A DNA stretch of 59,511 bases from an uncultured Clostridium sp. GTDB lineage: Bacteria > Bacillota > Clostridia > TANB77 > CAG-508. The stretch lies in assembly GCA_947648215.1 (NCBI GenBank), contig CANSMW010000012.1:1-59511 (forward strand). Direction: 5' to 3'. The notes beneath the pieces were generated by a model. That model saw nothing but the letters and a program-made list of their open reading frames with translations. It was not told where the DNA came from and ran no database searches. Made by a program: the position numbers and the translations under genes. Shown here in pieces: positions 37,247 to 47,658 of the stretch (positions within the stretch are counted from its first letter, which is position 1; the number at the start of each line of letters is the position of its first letter).

Positions 37247-38065
37247 ATGAAAAAACGTCACGCAAAAACAAAATCGAAATTTGTGCTTTTTATTTTAATT
37301 ATCCTCATCATTAGCTTGTTTGTTGGTTTTATTGTTTATGAACTTGAGGTACAAAAAAAGCAACGCTCTTCTTCTAACAACCAAGCACCAAAAAAGAGTG
37401 ATACTTTTCAAATTCGTAAAATCATGTTATTTAGTAGTGCAGATGCTATTCAAAATGAAGCTACCAATAAGTCTACTTGGAATGTGAATGTGTCACAATT
37501 TACGGATATGGCAATCTATATTGACAATCATTCTGAAAATGGATTTAGTAGTAAAAATACAATTTCTCAGTTATATATTGATAACATACAATACCCACAA
37601 ATGCCTACTCTTGGTACTCCATTTTTGTATTATAAAAACCAAAATGATTTTGGGAAATTAAGTTTTACCGAAGAAAATAACATTCAAGATACTTTACATT
37701 TTGAAATTCTACCTTATGAAAATGAACGAAATTATGAAAAACCAGAAATATATGATACAAACTTTTCTCCTATTTGCCTAGGATTTGTGAATAAGGACAT
37801 TAAAACCAATTTTATTATTACCAATATAGAAGAACCACTTCGCTATGATGGTAGTTTATTAAAACGTTGCAATATTGGTTTAACTCGTATTAACTGTACT
37901 CTTTCGTTTGATATTCATATTATAAACCAAGCAAATGAACATTTCAAATCGACCGTTACACTTGAAATTCCTTTAAAAGATATTTCTTCTGAAAATACGA
38001 TTTATGATGGATTTGTAAAACAAGAAATCATGGGTGTAGAGGAATTTGCGTTTTATATAGATTAG
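37247..38065 (+). CDS. Membrane-anchored hypothetical protein
   Basis: A 272-residue protein with one N-terminal membrane segment (about residues 12-32) after a basic start (KKRHAKTKSK), then a polar S/N/K linker and an extracytoplasmic beta-rich domain of about 220 residues. No cysteine follows the hydrophobic stretch in a lipobox, so it is probably an anchored rather than a lipid-modified protein. No family recognised. ATG with GGAGG eight bases upstream. Confidence 0.6.
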   Translation: MKKRHAKTKSKFVLFILIILIISLFVGFIVYELEVQKKQRSSSNNQAPKKSDTFQIRKIMLFSSADAIQNEATNKSTWNVNVSQFTDMAIYIDNHSENGFSSKNTISQLYIDNIQYPQMPTLGTPFLYYKNQNDFGKLSFTEENNIQDTLHFEILPYENERNYEKPEIYDTNFSPICLGFVNKDIKTNFIITNIEEPLRYDGSLLKRCNIGLTRINCTLSFDIHIINQANEHFKSTVTLEIPLKDISSENTIYDGFVKQEIMGVEEFAFYID

Positions 38066-38111
38066 TCCCCTCTTTATTTGGCTAATTTTTTTGGTATTTT
38101 CTATAGTACTC

Positions 38112-38141
38112 AAAAGGCACTGGAAGCATCCAGTGCCTTTT
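38112..38141. terminator. Bidirectional terminator after the plus-strand gene
   Basis: Perfect 12-bp stem (38112-38123 with 38130-38141) and a 6-base loop. The stem is flanked by A/T tails and serves both the plus gene and the convergent minus gene at 38168. Confidence 0.8.
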
Positions 38142-38167
38142 GGGAATGGTTATAAGCTTTTTATCCA

Positions 38168-38492
38168 CTATACTTTCTCGTACACTTCTTTTCCATATGA
38201 GGCATTTTCAACCGTTCGCCATTCGCTTGTTAGAGAATATACGACCTTTCCTATTGCCCACTCTCTTGAAAATTCTTCATATGTTATATTGCCATACCTC
38301 TCAAGTGTATTGAAACAGTATTCAATGGTTGCTTCAAGAGGTACAAATTGTTTATTCTTGTTTATCTCCTCTAATATATATTCAGCCCGTTTATCATCTG
38401 GTATATATATTCCCAACCTGGATTGGTTCCGGCTTCGGTTGAAATACAGATAATGGCAGGGGCAATATACTCGTTGTATCCTTTTTCTTCAT
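38168..38492 (-). pseudogene. Small unknown protein, frameshifted
   Basis: The ATG at 38492 has AAAGGAG seven bases upstream and starts MKKKDTTSILPLPLSVFQP. One extra G in the G3 run at 38412-38414 shifts the frame. With it removed, translation goes on GIYIPDDKRAEYILEEI through SREWAIGKVVYSLTSEWRT to 38168, about 107 residues. No family recognised; it has a helical C-terminus. It faces a terminator downstream. Whether it is decayed or misread is open. Confidence 0.5.
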
Positions 38493-38611
38493 GTTTTCTC
38501 TCCTTTTCATTTTGTATTTGTTTTATATTTTCTTACTAAAATAGAATTGTAAGAAAATACCATTATCTAATTCCCATCATATAACATTTTACATAATATC
38601 GTCAAATAAAA

Positions 38612-38645
38612 AATAATACCTAACCCCAATCAGTTAAGTATTATT
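38612..38645 (-). terminator. Terminator after the GGGtGRT gene
   Basis: 13-bp arms (38612-38624 with 38633-38645) with one mismatch and an 8-base loop, with A/T runs on both sides, 85 bases beyond the 38730 stop. The 38493-38729 stretch has no gene. Confidence 0.6.
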
Positions 38646-38729
38646 TTTTATATATTTTTCCTATTTCATATCTAGCCTCTGCAAACTAGAACTCTAAGTT
38701 TCTGCTTCGTACTTTGTACGAACCATAAC

Positions 38730-39734
38730 CTAAGACTTCATAGCTTCTTCAACAGCTACAGCAACCGATACAGTACAACCTACCATTGGGTTATTTCCCA
38801 TACCAATTAATCCCATCATTTCTACGTGTGCTGGAACAGAGGATGAACCTGCAAACTGTGCATCTGAGTGCATTCTTCCCATGGTATCTGTCATACCATA
38901 AGATGCTGGTCCTGCTCCCATGTTATCTGGGTGAAGGGTTCTTCCTGTTCCTCCTCCTGATGCTACTGAGAAATATTTCTTTTCTTGTTCGATACATTCT
39001 TTTTTGTAGGTACCTGCTACTGGATGTTGGAATCTTGTTGGGTTTGTGGAGTTTCCTGTAATGGATACGTCTACTCCTTCCATGTGCATAATAGCAACAC
39101 CTTCTCTAACATCGTTTGCACCATAACATCTAACTTTTGCTCTTTCTCCATCAGAGTATGCAATTTCTTTTACGACATTTACTTTTCCTGTGAAGAAGTC
39201 AAAGTCTGTTTGTACATAGGTAAATCCATTGATTCTTGAAATAACTTGTGCTGCGTCTTTTCCAAGTCCATTTAAGATAACTCTTAATGGTTCTTTTCTT
39301 ACTTTGTTTGCAGATTTTGCAATTCCAATTGCTCCTTCTGCTGCTGCAAAGCTTTCATGTCCTGCTAAGAATGCAAAACATTTTGTTTCTTCTGATAATA
39401 GCATGGAAGCTAAGTTTCCATGTCCTAATCCTACTTTTCTGTCATCTGCAACAGATCCAGGAATGCAAAATGCTTGTAGTCCTTCTCCTATTGCTTTTGC
39501 AGCATCTGCTGCTTTCACACATCCTTTTTTAATTGCAATTGCTGCCCCTAATGTATAGGCCCAAGCTGCATTTTCAAAACAGATTGGTTGAACACTTTTT
39601 GTAATATCATATGGGTTAAATCCTTTTTCTTTACAAATATTTAGTGCATCTTCAAAATCTTTAATTCCGTATTTTTCCATGACCGGTTTAATTTGGTCAA
39701 TTCTTCTTTCATAACTTTCAAATGTTACTGCCAT
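38730..39734 (-). CDS. GGGtGRT protein
   Basis: A 334-residue protein of the family named after its motif, seen here as SVASGGGTGRTLHPDNMG near residue 265. Other conserved parts are LGHGNLASMLLSEETKCF and MTDTMGRMHSDAQFAGSSS. The family is reported next to NifU-like proteins in anaerobes, as here; its biochemical role is unknown, with iron-sulfur metabolism suspected from context. It lies 64 bases past the NifU-like gene, the two being separated by a small palindromic repeat. Good ribosome binding site (AGGAGG before the ATG). Confidence 0.85.
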   Translation of the reverse strand: MAVTFESYERRIDQIKPVMEKYGIKDFEDALNICKEKGFNPYDITKSVQPICFENAAWAYTLGAAIAIKKGCVKAADAAKAIGEGLQAFCIPGSVADDRKVGLGHGNLASMLLSEETKCFAFLAGHESFAAAEGAIGIAKSANKVRKEPLRVILNGLGKDAAQVISRINGFTYVQTDFDFFTGKVNVVKEIAYSDGERAKVRCYGANDVREGVAIMHMEGVDVSITGNSTNPTRFQHPVAGTYKKECIEQEKKYFSVASGGGTGRTLHPDNMGAGPASYGMTDTMGRMHSDAQFAGSSSVPAHVEMMGLIGMGNNPMVGCTVSVAVAVEEAMKS

Positions 39735-39765
39735 TTATTTTACCTCCTATTTTTATTTCTACCAC

Positions 39766-39791
39766 GGGTTGATGTGGGCATCAACCCCTAC
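39766..39791. repeat. GGGTYGATG...CATCRACCC palindromic repeat, intergenic copy
   Basis: A 9-bp stem (39766-39774 with 39779-39787), loop of 4 bases, followed by CTAC. Same family as 45117-45143 and the three copies inside the gene at 40537. It falls in the GGGtGRT–NifU-like gap. Confidence 0.7.
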
Positions 39792-39797
39792 ATTATT

Positions 39798-40490
39798 TTA
39801 CTCTTTTCTTGGATCAATTTTCTTTACAGCTTCGTCGAATCTTCCGTATGTTCCGCTTGCTTTTTCGATTGCTTCTAATGGTTCGATTCCTTTTTTGATG
39901 TTTTCCATCATTTTTCCTAGATTTACATATTTATATCCAATAATTTGATTGTCTTTGTCAAGACCAATCTCTACTATGTATCCTTCTGCAAGCTCTAAGT
40001 ATCTTGGTCCTTTTGCAAGGGTTGAATAAATGGTTCCTACTTGGCTTCTATGTCCTTTTCCTAAATCTTCAAGTCCTGCTCCTACTTGTAATCCTCCTTC
40101 TGAGAAGGCTGATTGTGATCTTCCATATACGATTTGTAAGAATAATTCTCTCATTGCTGTGTTGATAGCATCACATACTAAGTCTGTGTTTAATGCTTCT
40201 AGGATTGTTTTTCCTACTAATATTTCTCCTGCCATTGCTGCAGAATGTGTCATTCCTGAACATCCTATTGTTTCTACTAATGCTTCCTGAATAATTCCTT
40301 CTTTGATATTTAAGGTTAGTTTACATGCTCCTTGTTGTGGTGCACACCAACCAATACCGTGTGTTAATCCCGATATATCTTTAATTTCTTTTGCTTTTAC
40401 CCATTTTCCTTCTTCTGGAATTGGTGCTGGTCCATGATCCACGCCTTTTGCGACTGGACACATTTCTTCTACTTCTTTTGAATAAATCAT
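39798..40490 (-). CDS. NifU-like iron-sulfur scaffold protein
   Basis: A 230-residue protein resembling the IscU/NifU N-terminal scaffold fold, with cysteines in GWCAPQQGACK and ETIGCSGMTHSAAM, the latter as part of a conserved active loop. It lacks a ferredoxin-like or Nfu domain. It is the usual companion of GGGtGRT proteins, and both genes are on one transcript. The family assignment is fair, but the metal-binding function has not been shown for this branch. Confidence 0.75.
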   Translation of the reverse strand: MIYSKEVEEMCPVAKGVDHGPAPIPEEGKWVKAKEIKDISGLTHGIGWCAPQQGACKLTLNIKEGIIQEALVETIGCSGMTHSAAMAGEILVGKTILEALNTDLVCDAINTAMRELFLQIVYGRSQSAFSEGGLQVGAGLEDLGKGHRSQVGTIYSTLAKGPRYLELAEGYIVEIGLDKDNQIIGYKYVNLGKMMENIKKGIEPLEAIEKASGTYGRFDEAVKKIDPRKE

Positions 40491-40536
40491 TTTAATTGCT
40501 CCTTTCTAGCATTATATTTATTAAAAATTTTGAAAA

Positions 40537-41358
40537 CTATTGAATGGTAAGAATTTGGCTTTTTACCGTCTGTGGCTCGCTTTCGTCTTTGTTTCTTGTC
40601 TCCAGGTCGATGTAGTCCTCGACCCCTACGGGTTTGTTTTTCTTTGTTTCGTTCTTATTTTTCAGGTCGATGTGGGCATCGACCCCTACGGGTTTGTTTT
40701 TCTTTGTTTTGCTCTTATTTTTCGGATCGATGTGGGCATCGACCCCTACGGGTTGTTTTGGTGTTTCATAGGTTTCTTCTATTTTTCGAAATTCTGTAAT
40801 GTTGCTTACTGGTTTTTTATAAATTCCTTCACTATAAATCATTGGTTTATCTGTATGTTGATTTTGCCTTAGATATTCTTCTATCATGTTTCTTTCTTTT
40901 TTGGAATAACTAGATAATGGTATATGTAAATACTGGTGTCTCCATATTAAATGCCTATCCATACTCGTATATTGGCTGTATCTTAAATCATCATAATGGT
41001 ATTCTACATTAAATTTTAAATTTTCTACAAAAATCGTCACATTACTCCATGGTTTTTCTCCCATTTTGATACATTCTTTTCGTAATTCTTTTATTTCATC
41101 ATATAAATTTTCTGCTAATTTTAAATATGCCTTTTCATCTATATTGAACTTACTTGGTACTTCATATACATTGATTGGATTCTTTCGCACAATGCTTTTG
41201 GGAAAATAGTAAAAAAACATTTCTCCTGTTTGCAAATCTTGAAAATGATCCACCACACAAGCATATAGATACACACGATCCCATTTTTCAGGAATCATGT
41301 AAAATAGTTGCTTTTGTATGGCTTCATATTTTTTATGCACATTCAAATAAACTTGCAT
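40537..41358 (-). CDS. YezG/DUF600-like protein with repeat-derived tail
   Basis: A 273-residue protein. Residues 1-190 match the DUF600 (YezG immunity-type) pattern: YMIPEKWDRVYLYACVVDH, KPWSNVTIFVENLKFNVEYHYDDL, MDRHLIWRHQYL. The last 70 residues are three repeats of a 20-residue unit beginning PVGV and containing ID near the middle, each encoded by a 60-bp unit that carries the palindromic repeat found elsewhere between genes. YezG proteins protect against YeeF-type toxins in Bacillus; no such toxin is near here. The ATG at 41358 follows TTGGGGGCGG; the upstream TTG at 41370 is less likely. Confidence 0.65.
   Translation of the reverse strand: MQVYLNVHKKYEAIQKQLFYMIPEKWDRVYLYACVVDHFQDLQTGEMFFYYFPKSIVRKNPINVYEVPSKFNIDEKAYLKLAENLYDEIKELRKECIKMGEKPWSNVTIFVENLKFNVEYHYDDLRYSQYTSMDRHLIWRHQYLHIPLSSYSKKERNMIEEYLRQNQHTDKPMIYSEGIYKKPVSNITEFRKIEETYETPKQPVGVDAHIDPKNKSKTKKNKPVGVDAHIDLKNKNETKKNKPVGVEDYIDLETRNKDESEPQTVKSQILTIQ
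40605..40752. repeat. Three 60-bp tandem units built on the palindromic repeat, in-frame within a gene
   Basis: Copies of the 28-bp palindromic core begin at 40605, 40665 and 40725, exactly 60 bases apart, with similar spacers between. The first core is damaged (GTAGTCC in the loop side), the other two are nearly identical. They encode the 20-residue repeats at the end of the DUF600-like protein. Confidence 0.85.
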
Positions 41359-41388
41359 AACCGCCCCCAATTTTTCTATTCTTCTTGG

Positions 41389-42918
41389 TTATTTTACGAT
41401 AATGCTTTCCCCTGTCATTTCTTCTGGTTTTGGTAATCCCATAATATCTAACATGGTTGGTGCTAAATCTGCTAATTTTCCAGGTTTTAAAGTTACTTCT
41501 TTCATACCTACTAGCACTAATGGAACTGGGTTTGTGGTATGTGCTGTGTGTGGTTCACCTGTTTTGTAATCAATCATTTGCTCTGCATTTCCATGGTCTG
41601 CTGTGATTAGTAACACACCATTTACTTTTTCTACAGCTTCTACTACTCTTCCTACACATTCATCAATGGTTTCAATTGCCTTTATAGCTGCTTCTAAACT
41701 TCCTGTATGTCCTACCATATCTGGGTTTGCGTAGTTTAAGATAATAGCATTGTATTTGCCACTTTCAATGGCTTCTACTACTTTATCGGTTACTTCATAA
41801 GCACTCATTTCTGGTTTTAAATCATAGGTTTCTACTTTTGGAGATGGCACTAAAATACGGTCTTCTCCTTTATATTGTTTTTCTTCTCCTCCATTAAAGA
41901 AGAAGGTAACATGAGCATATTTTTCTGTTTCCGCAATACGAAGTTGGGTTAACCCCTTATTACTAATATATTCTCCAAAGGTGTTACTTAATGCTTCTTT
42001 TTTAAATGCCACTTGTACATTTGGCATAGTTTCATCATATGGTGTCATACATACAAAATATAGGTTTAATGGTTTTGTTTCAAAACCATCAAATTCATTA
42101 TCCACTAAACTTCTCGTAATTTCTCTTGCACGGTCTGGTCGAAAATTAAAGAAAATAACAGAATCGTTTGGTTTAATGGTTGCAATTGGAATATCGCCAT
42201 TACAAATTAAGGTTGGCTCTACAAATTCATCAAAAATTTCTTTTTGGTAAGATGCTTCAATGGCACTAATTGCGGTTGGTGCTTTGTTACCAATTCCATT
42301 GACAAGTGCTTGATAGGCTTTTTCTACTCTTTCCCATCTTTTATCACGATCCATGGCATAAAATCGACCAGCAATACTTGCAATTTTACCAATTTCTTTT
42401 TCCTTCATTTTTTCTTCTAATTTGGTAATATATCCTTCTGCTGATGCAGGTGGTGTATCTCTTCCATCTAAAAAAGCATGTATATAAACATTTTCTATTC
42501 CTTTTCGTTTGGCAAGTTCTAATAAGGCATATAAATGACGAATATGACTATGCACTCCTCCATCAGATAATAGTCCCATAATGTGTAAATCAGAATTATG
42601 TGCTTTACAATTTTCAACTGCTCCTTCAAATTCTGGTACACTAAAGAAATCACCATCTTCTATTGATTTTGTAATTCTGGTTAATTCTTGGTATACAATT
42701 CTTCCTGCTCCAATGTTAGTATGCCCTACTTCTGAATTCCCCATTTGTCCATCTGGAAGACCGACATTTAATCCACTTGTATACATGTCTGTGGTTGGAC
42801 ATAGTTTCATTATTTTATCGATGTTTGGTGTATTGGCTAATTTAACTGCATTTCCTTTTTCATTTGTATTTTCTCCAAATCCGTCTAATATCATTAGCAT
42901 TGTTAGTTTGTTTTCCAT
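41389..42918 (-). CDS. gpmI: 2,3-bisphosphoglycerate-independent phosphoglycerate mutase
   Basis: A 509-residue enzyme that interconverts 3- and 2-phosphoglycerate using two Mn ions. The alkaline-phosphatase-like active site is seen: MLILDG-type start ([11 protein letters not shown]), the nucleophilic Ser in [25 protein letters not shown], and the later [11 protein letters not shown]. Length is standard. It is the last enzyme of the glycolytic cluster, in the order gap, pgk, tpi, gpmI on the minus strand, with Uma2 and NUDIX genes between them. Start ATG at 42918 with a GGAAGG-like site. Confidence 0.95.
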   Translation of the reverse strand: MENKLTMLMILDGFGENTNEKGNAVKLANTPNIDKIMKLCPTTDMYTSGLNVGLPDGQMGNSEVGHTNIGAGRIVYQELTRITKSIEDGDFFSVPEFEGAVENCKAHNSDLHIMGLLSDGGVHSHIRHLYALLELAKRKGIENVYIHAFLDGRDTPPASAEGYITKLEEKMKEKEIGKIASIAGRFYAMDRDKRWERVEKAYQALVNGIGNKAPTAISAIEASYQKEIFDEFVEPTLICNGDIPIATIKPNDSVIFFNFRPDRAREITRSLVDNEFDGFETKPLNLYFVCMTPYDETMPNVQVAFKKEALSNTFGEYISNKGLTQLRIAETEKYAHVTFFFNGGEEKQYKGEDRILVPSPKVETYDLKPEMSAYEVTDKVVEAIESGKYNAIILNYANPDMVGHTGSLEAAIKAIETIDECVGRVVEAVEKVNGVLLITADHGNAEQMIDYKTGEPHTAHTTNPVPLVLVGMKEVTLKPGKLADLAPTMLDIMGLPKPEEMTGESIIVK

Positions 42919-42936
42919 AAATTCCTTACCTTCCTT

Positions 42937-43536
42937 TTATTTTTCTTCTACTATATCTTTTAAAGAAATAATGCAATCTTTTAATACATTTACTTTGACA
43001 TCTTCTGTAATATCATATGTTTTAGGTAATATATAAATGTTTTTATCATTTAGAATATATTGATAAATGACCCCTGCTTCCGCATCTACAATCCAATATT
43101 CCTTAACTCCATAATATTGATACAAATTATATTTCACAAAGGTATCATGTTTTCTAGAACTTGGGGATAGCACTTCAATAACTAAATCTGGTGAACCTAG
43201 TATGCACTTGTCTGTTAGCTTATTTTCATCACATAACACAATAACATCTGGTTGTAACACATTATATTCCTTTTTTGGATTTTTTACACCAGACATACAA
43301 ACATCTACCGGTGAAACTAATGCTTTACACTTTTTTCTCTTTAAATAATTACGTAATTGTGCATATATTTCTCCTACTATTTCTTGGTGTGATACCGTTG
43401 GTGCACTCATAAGGTATAATTCACCATCAATTAATTCATACCTTTTATCATCATCCATCTTTTGTAAATCTTCATAAGTATACTTTTCTTTTTGTAATGC
43501 TAAATTCTCCATACTTTTTTTCTCCTTTTCTTTCAT
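42937..43536 (-). CDS. Uma2 family (DUF820) PD-(D/E)XK endonuclease-like protein
   Basis: A 199-residue protein of the Uma2/DUF820 family: YELIDGELYLMSAPTVSHQ, VLQPDVIVLCDENKL, LVIEVLSPSSRKHD and VKEYWIVDAEAGVIYQY. The PD, IEV and later residues form a PD-(D/E)XK fold. The family is highly expanded in some bacteria and its role is unknown. It is inserted between tpi and gpmI, 18 bases from gpmI, and so cotranscribed with glycolysis genes without a clear reason. The ATG at 43536 follows AAGGGAGC; another ATG at 43512 with AAAGGAG is also possible. Confidence 0.85.
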   Translation of the reverse strand: MKEKEKKSMENLALQKEKYTYEDLQKMDDDKRYELIDGELYLMSAPTVSHQEIVGEIYAQLRNYLKRKKCKALVSPVDVCMSGVKNPKKEYNVLQPDVIVLCDENKLTDKCILGSPDLVIEVLSPSSRKHDTFVKYNLYQYYGVKEYWIVDAEAGVIYQYILNDKNIYILPKTYDITEDVKVNVLKDCIISLKDIVEEK

Positions 43537-43579
43537 AAATTTAGCTCCCTTCAAAAAATATACTCCCACATTTTACTCT

Positions 43580-44326
43580 CTAATAATTAATAATTCCTGC
43601 AAAGTCTTCTGGTTTTAAGCTTGCTCCTCCTACTAATGCCCCATCAATATCAGAGGTACTAAATAATTCCTTTGCATTTGATGGCTTTACACTGCCACCA
43701 TATTGGATTATAACTCTTTTTGATGTCATTTGTCCATATATTTTACAAATTTCCTCACGAATTTCTTTTATACTATTGTTTGCATCTTCACTGGTTGCTG
43801 TTTTTCCTGTTCCAATTGCCCAAATTGGTTCATAAGCAATAATGGTATTTTCTACTTGCTCTTCGGTTAATCCCTCTAAGGCAAGTCTTGTTTGTATGGT
43901 AATAACGTCTTTGGTTTTTCCTGCTTCTCTTTGTTCTAAGGTTTCTCCTACACATACGATTGGTTTTAGATTATTTGCAAAAGCTACTTTTATTTTTTTA
44001 TTGACAGTGTCATCGGTTTCTGCAAAATATTGTCTTCTTTCGGAATGTCCAATAATGACATATTCTACACCAATGGATTGTAACATAGAACCAGATATTT
44101 CTCCTGTATAGGCTCCTTTTTCTTCCCAATGCATATTTTGTGCTCCTATATGAACATTAGAACCACTTGCATGTTTTACCATACATTTTAAATCCAAATA
44201 TGGCACACAAAGTACTACTTCACTTGTGGCATCTTTTACCATTGGAATAAACTCCGCTAAATATTTTTTTGCCTCTTCTGGATTATGGTTCATTTTCCAA
44301 TTTCCTGCAATTACTTTTTTTCTCAT
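43580..44326 (-). CDS. tpiA: Triosephosphate isomerase
   Basis: A 248-residue TIM barrel enzyme that interconverts dihydroxyacetone phosphate and glyceraldehyde 3-phosphate. Catalytic Lys in AGNWKMN, His in IIGHSERR, Glu in AYEPIWAIGTG, phosphate-binding loop in VQYGGS-like (IQYGGSVKPSN) and GALVGGASL. Normal length; the start is supported by AGGAGG. It is the third enzyme of the glycolytic cluster, with a NUDIX gene and a palindromic repeat between it and pgk. Confidence 0.95.
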   Translation of the reverse strand: MRKKVIAGNWKMNHNPEEAKKYLAEFIPMVKDATSEVVLCVPYLDLKCMVKHASGSNVHIGAQNMHWEEKGAYTGEISGSMLQSIGVEYVIIGHSERRQYFAETDDTVNKKIKVAFANNLKPIVCVGETLEQREAGKTKDVITIQTRLALEGLTEEQVENTIIAYEPIWAIGTGKTATSEDANNSIKEIREEICKIYGQMTSKRVIIQYGGSVKPSNAKELFSTSDIDGALVGGASLKPEDFAGIINY

Positions 44327-44384
44327 TATTTTTTACCTCCTATTTCGTTTTTCTAGGCTTACAAACCCTTCGAAACCCTTTTTA

Positions 44385-44435
44385 GAACCCCCAGTCGCCC
44401 ATTCGGGCGACAGCCCCCTTGTTAAAGGGGCTTTC
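44385..44435. repeat. GAACCCCCAGTC-type palindromic repeat
   Basis: GC-rich element with two small stems, GTCGCCC/GGGCGAC and CCCCTT/AAGGGG, in the gap between the NUDIX gene and tpiA. A second copy at 46416-46460 has the same order of stems with compensating changes (GTCACC/GGTGAC). Confidence 0.7.
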
Positions 44436-44464
44436 TTGTATGGCTTTGTAGACTTTTGCCATAA

Positions 44465-45097
44465 TTAGCGTTCCCATTCTATCGCCTCTTTTTTATGGGA
44501 TTTTTCTTTTACTTGTTTTACTAATTTTGGTACGATTGGGTCATATGCTTTAACATATGGAAAAATTTTTCCGTTTAGGAATTTTGTCATAAATATTTTA
44601 AATGGCATGTTTTCTATTTTTTCAATTTCTTGTTTATTGATTCTTATTTCGGTATTTTGTGTTCGGCATAAACAATATATTTCTAGTATACATGGCTGTT
44701 TGCTATCTGCTTCTTGTAATATAACCTTTACTATTCCTAATTGCTTTGCATGTAATCCTTCTTCTATGCCAATTCCTAATTCTTCATATAATTCACGTAC
44801 TACTGCTTGTAGACCTACTTCATATGCTTTTATATGTCCTGAAACTACATCTTTTTCCCCTGTTTTTTTATGTTCAACTATCACATTTCCTTTTTTGTCT
44901 ATCACAAAACATAAAACACATCTTTTATATTCATTTTCGCCTATTGCTTCGCCTCGAAGGATGGTTCTTATTCTTTTTTGATTTTCACGATACAAATCAA
45001 TCTCTTCCCCTAAAGTTTCCTTATGCAATTTTGAGTCTTGGGGTGAATTTTTTATTCGCACATATTCTAAAAAACTTCGTTGCAAATTATTTTTCAT
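44465..45097 (-). CDS. NUDIX hydrolase
   Basis: A 210-residue protein with a clear NUDIX box: GHIKAYEVGLQAVVRELYEELGI fits Gx5Ex7REUxEExGU, which holds the Mg ions needed to split nucleoside diphosphate derivatives. Flanking regions are of the isopentenyl-diphosphate-isomerase-like or general hydrolase kind, with an N-terminal segment of about 60 residues before the fold. Substrate not predictable. It lies between pgk and tpiA in the glycolytic cluster, bounded on each side by palindromic repeats. Confidence 0.85.
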   Translation of the reverse strand: MKNNLQRSFLEYVRIKNSPQDSKLHKETLGEEIDLYRENQKRIRTILRGEAIGENEYKRCVLCFVIDKKGNVIVEHKKTGEKDVVSGHIKAYEVGLQAVVRELYEELGIGIEEGLHAKQLGIVKVILQEADSKQPCILEIYCLCRTQNTEIRINKQEIEKIENMPFKIFMTKFLNGKIFPYVKAYDPIVPKLVKQVKEKSHKKEAIEWER

Positions 45098-45116
45098 TTA
45101 TTCAACGTCCTTTAAC

Positions 45117-45143
45117 GGGTCGATGTTAGGCATCGACCCCTAC
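45117..45143. repeat. GGGTCGATG...CATCGACCC palindromic repeat
   Basis: 9-bp stem (45117-45125 with 45131-45139), loop of 5 bases, and a CTAC tail, in the pgk–NUDIX gap. On the minus strand it comes just after the pgk stop. Same family as 39766 and 40605. Confidence 0.75.
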
Positions 45144-45148
45144 AATTT

Positions 45149-46336
45149 TTATGCTCTGTCTTGTAAACATTCAATACCTGGTAATTTTTTTCCTTCTAAA
45201 AATTCTAGGCTTGCTCCTCCTCCTGTTGAAACATGTGTTAGTTTGTCGGCTACTCCTGCTTTTTCTACTGCTGCTGCACAGTCTCCTCCTCCTACAATGG
45301 TAATGGCATCAATTTCAGCTAAAGTTTTAGCAATTTCGTTACTTCCAATGGCAAATTGGTCAAATTCAAATAAGCCAAGTGGTCCATTCCATACGACTGT
45401 TTTTGCTTTTTTTAGTTCTTCTTTGTATAATTTAATAGTTTCTTCTCCGATGTCGAAGCCTTCCCAGCCCTCTGGTATTTCTGTGCATTTTACCGTTTTA
45501 CTTTCGGTATCTTTGTCGAATTCTTTTCCTAGTTTGGTATCTACTGGTAGCATTAGTTTTACGCCTTTTTGTTTTGCTTTTTCCATTAATTCTAGGGCTA
45601 AATCTAGTTTGTCTAGTTCACAAATCGAATTTCCTACTTCATATCCTTGTGTTTTAAAAAAGGTGTATGCCATTGCTCCACCAATCATTAAGGTATCTAC
45701 TTTTTCAAGTAAGCTATTGATGACACCAATTTTGTCGGAAACTTTTTTTCCACCTAAAATTGCAACTAATGGTCTTTTTGGGTTTTCTAGTGCATTTCCC
45801 ATAAAGTCAATTTCTTTTTCAATTAAAAACCCAGAAACTGCTGGTAAATAGTCTGCTACTCCTGCTGTTGAAGCATGTGCTCTATGAGAGGTTCCAAAAG
45901 CATCATTTACATAGATTTCAGCAAGTGATGCAAGTTCACGAGCCATTTCAGGGTCATTTTTTTCTTCACGTGCATCAAAACGAACATTTTCTAGTAAAAC
46001 AACTTCGCCTTCTTTTAGATTGCTCGTTAAACTTTTCGCACTTTCTCCAATAACATCCTCGGCTAATTTTACCTCTATTCCTAATTGTTTTGATAATTCT
46101 TTTGCCACTGGTGCTAATGAAAATTCTTTTTTCACTTCTCCTTTTGGTCTTCCTAAGTGTGAACAAAGAATTACCTTTGCTCCGTTTTCTAATAAATATT
46201 TTATGGTTGGTAAAGAAGATACAATTCTTCTATTATCTGTAATATTTCCGTTTTCATCTTGTGGTACGTTAAAATCACAACGAACTAATACTTTCTTTCC
46301 CTTTACCTCAATATCTTTTACTGTTTTTTTATTCAT
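45149..46336 (-). CDS. pgk: Phosphoglycerate kinase
   Basis: A 395-residue enzyme making ATP and 3-phosphoglycerate from 1,3-bisphosphoglycerate. N-domain: [32 protein letters not shown], and [14 protein letters not shown]-domain: GGKKVSDK, and the nucleotide loop [13 protein letters not shown] with [14 protein letters not shown]. Usual length for bacteria. It follows gap by about 240 bases, in which lie two repeat elements; a separate promoter in that gap cannot be excluded. Start ATG with AGGAGG upstream. Confidence 0.95.
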   Translation of the reverse strand: MNKKTVKDIEVKGKKVLVRCDFNVPQDENGNITDNRRIVSSLPTIKYLLENGAKVILCSHLGRPKGEVKKEFSLAPVAKELSKQLGIEVKLAEDVIGESAKSLTSNLKEGEVVLLENVRFDAREEKNDPEMARELASLAEIYVNDAFGTSHRAHASTAGVADYLPAVSGFLIEKEIDFMGNALENPKRPLVAILGGKKVSDKIGVINSLLEKVDTLMIGGAMAYTFFKTQGYEVGNSICELDKLDLALELMEKAKQKGVKLMLPVDTKLGKEFDKDTESKTVKCTEIPEGWEGFDIGEETIKLYKEELKKAKTVVWNGPLGLFEFDQFAIGSNEIAKTLAEIDAITIVGGGDCAAAVEKAGVADKLTHVSTGGGASLEFLEGKKLPGIECLQDRA

Positions 46337-46387
46337 ACAAAAAACCTCCTATTTTTATCTTATTATATGGATGCTATACCAATTTTA

Positions 46388-46491
46388 TACAAAAGGTATA
46401 TATATTACCATTGAAGAACCCCCAGTCACCTACGGTGACAGCCCCCTTAATAAAGGGGCCTTTATTTATGATAATATATATGCCTTTTATA
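46388..46491. repeat. MITE-like repeat with 20-bp inverted ends enclosing a GAACCCCCAGTC unit
   Basis: Inverted ends 46388-46407 and 46472-46491 match at 18 of 20 positions. Between them lies the second GAACCCCCAGTC copy (46416-46460). There is no coding potential. Together with the next element it fills the gap-pgk spacer. Confidence 0.65.
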
Positions 46492-46496
46492 CAATG

Positions 46497-46562
46497 GTAG
46501 GGGCAGAATTCTATTTCTGCCCTGTTTCCATGTTTGCAAGAGCAAAATAGATTTGCCCCTAC
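46497..46562. repeat. GTAGGGGCA-ended palindromic repeat
   Basis: 66 bp with 9-bp exact inverted ends (46497-46505 with 46554-46562) and an inner hairpin around 46501-46522. Ends resemble the TAGGGGC ends of the 16901-16998 repeat. It lies 13 bases past the gap stop on the minus strand. Confidence 0.65.
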
Positions 46563-46575
46563 GACACATTTTTGA

Positions 46576-47628
<1,053 letters not shown>

Positions 47629-47658
47629 CTATTTAAGACATTACCATTCTATATCAAA

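Noticed and set aside
38168..38416. An intact 82-residue gene starting at TTG 38416
   Set aside because: It has no ribosome binding site there, while an ATG with a strong site at 38492 leads into the same protein after one base is removed.
40605..40752. CRISPR-like regular 60-bp spacing
   Set aside because: The spacers are also repeated and the whole is an in-frame coding repeat; no cas genes.
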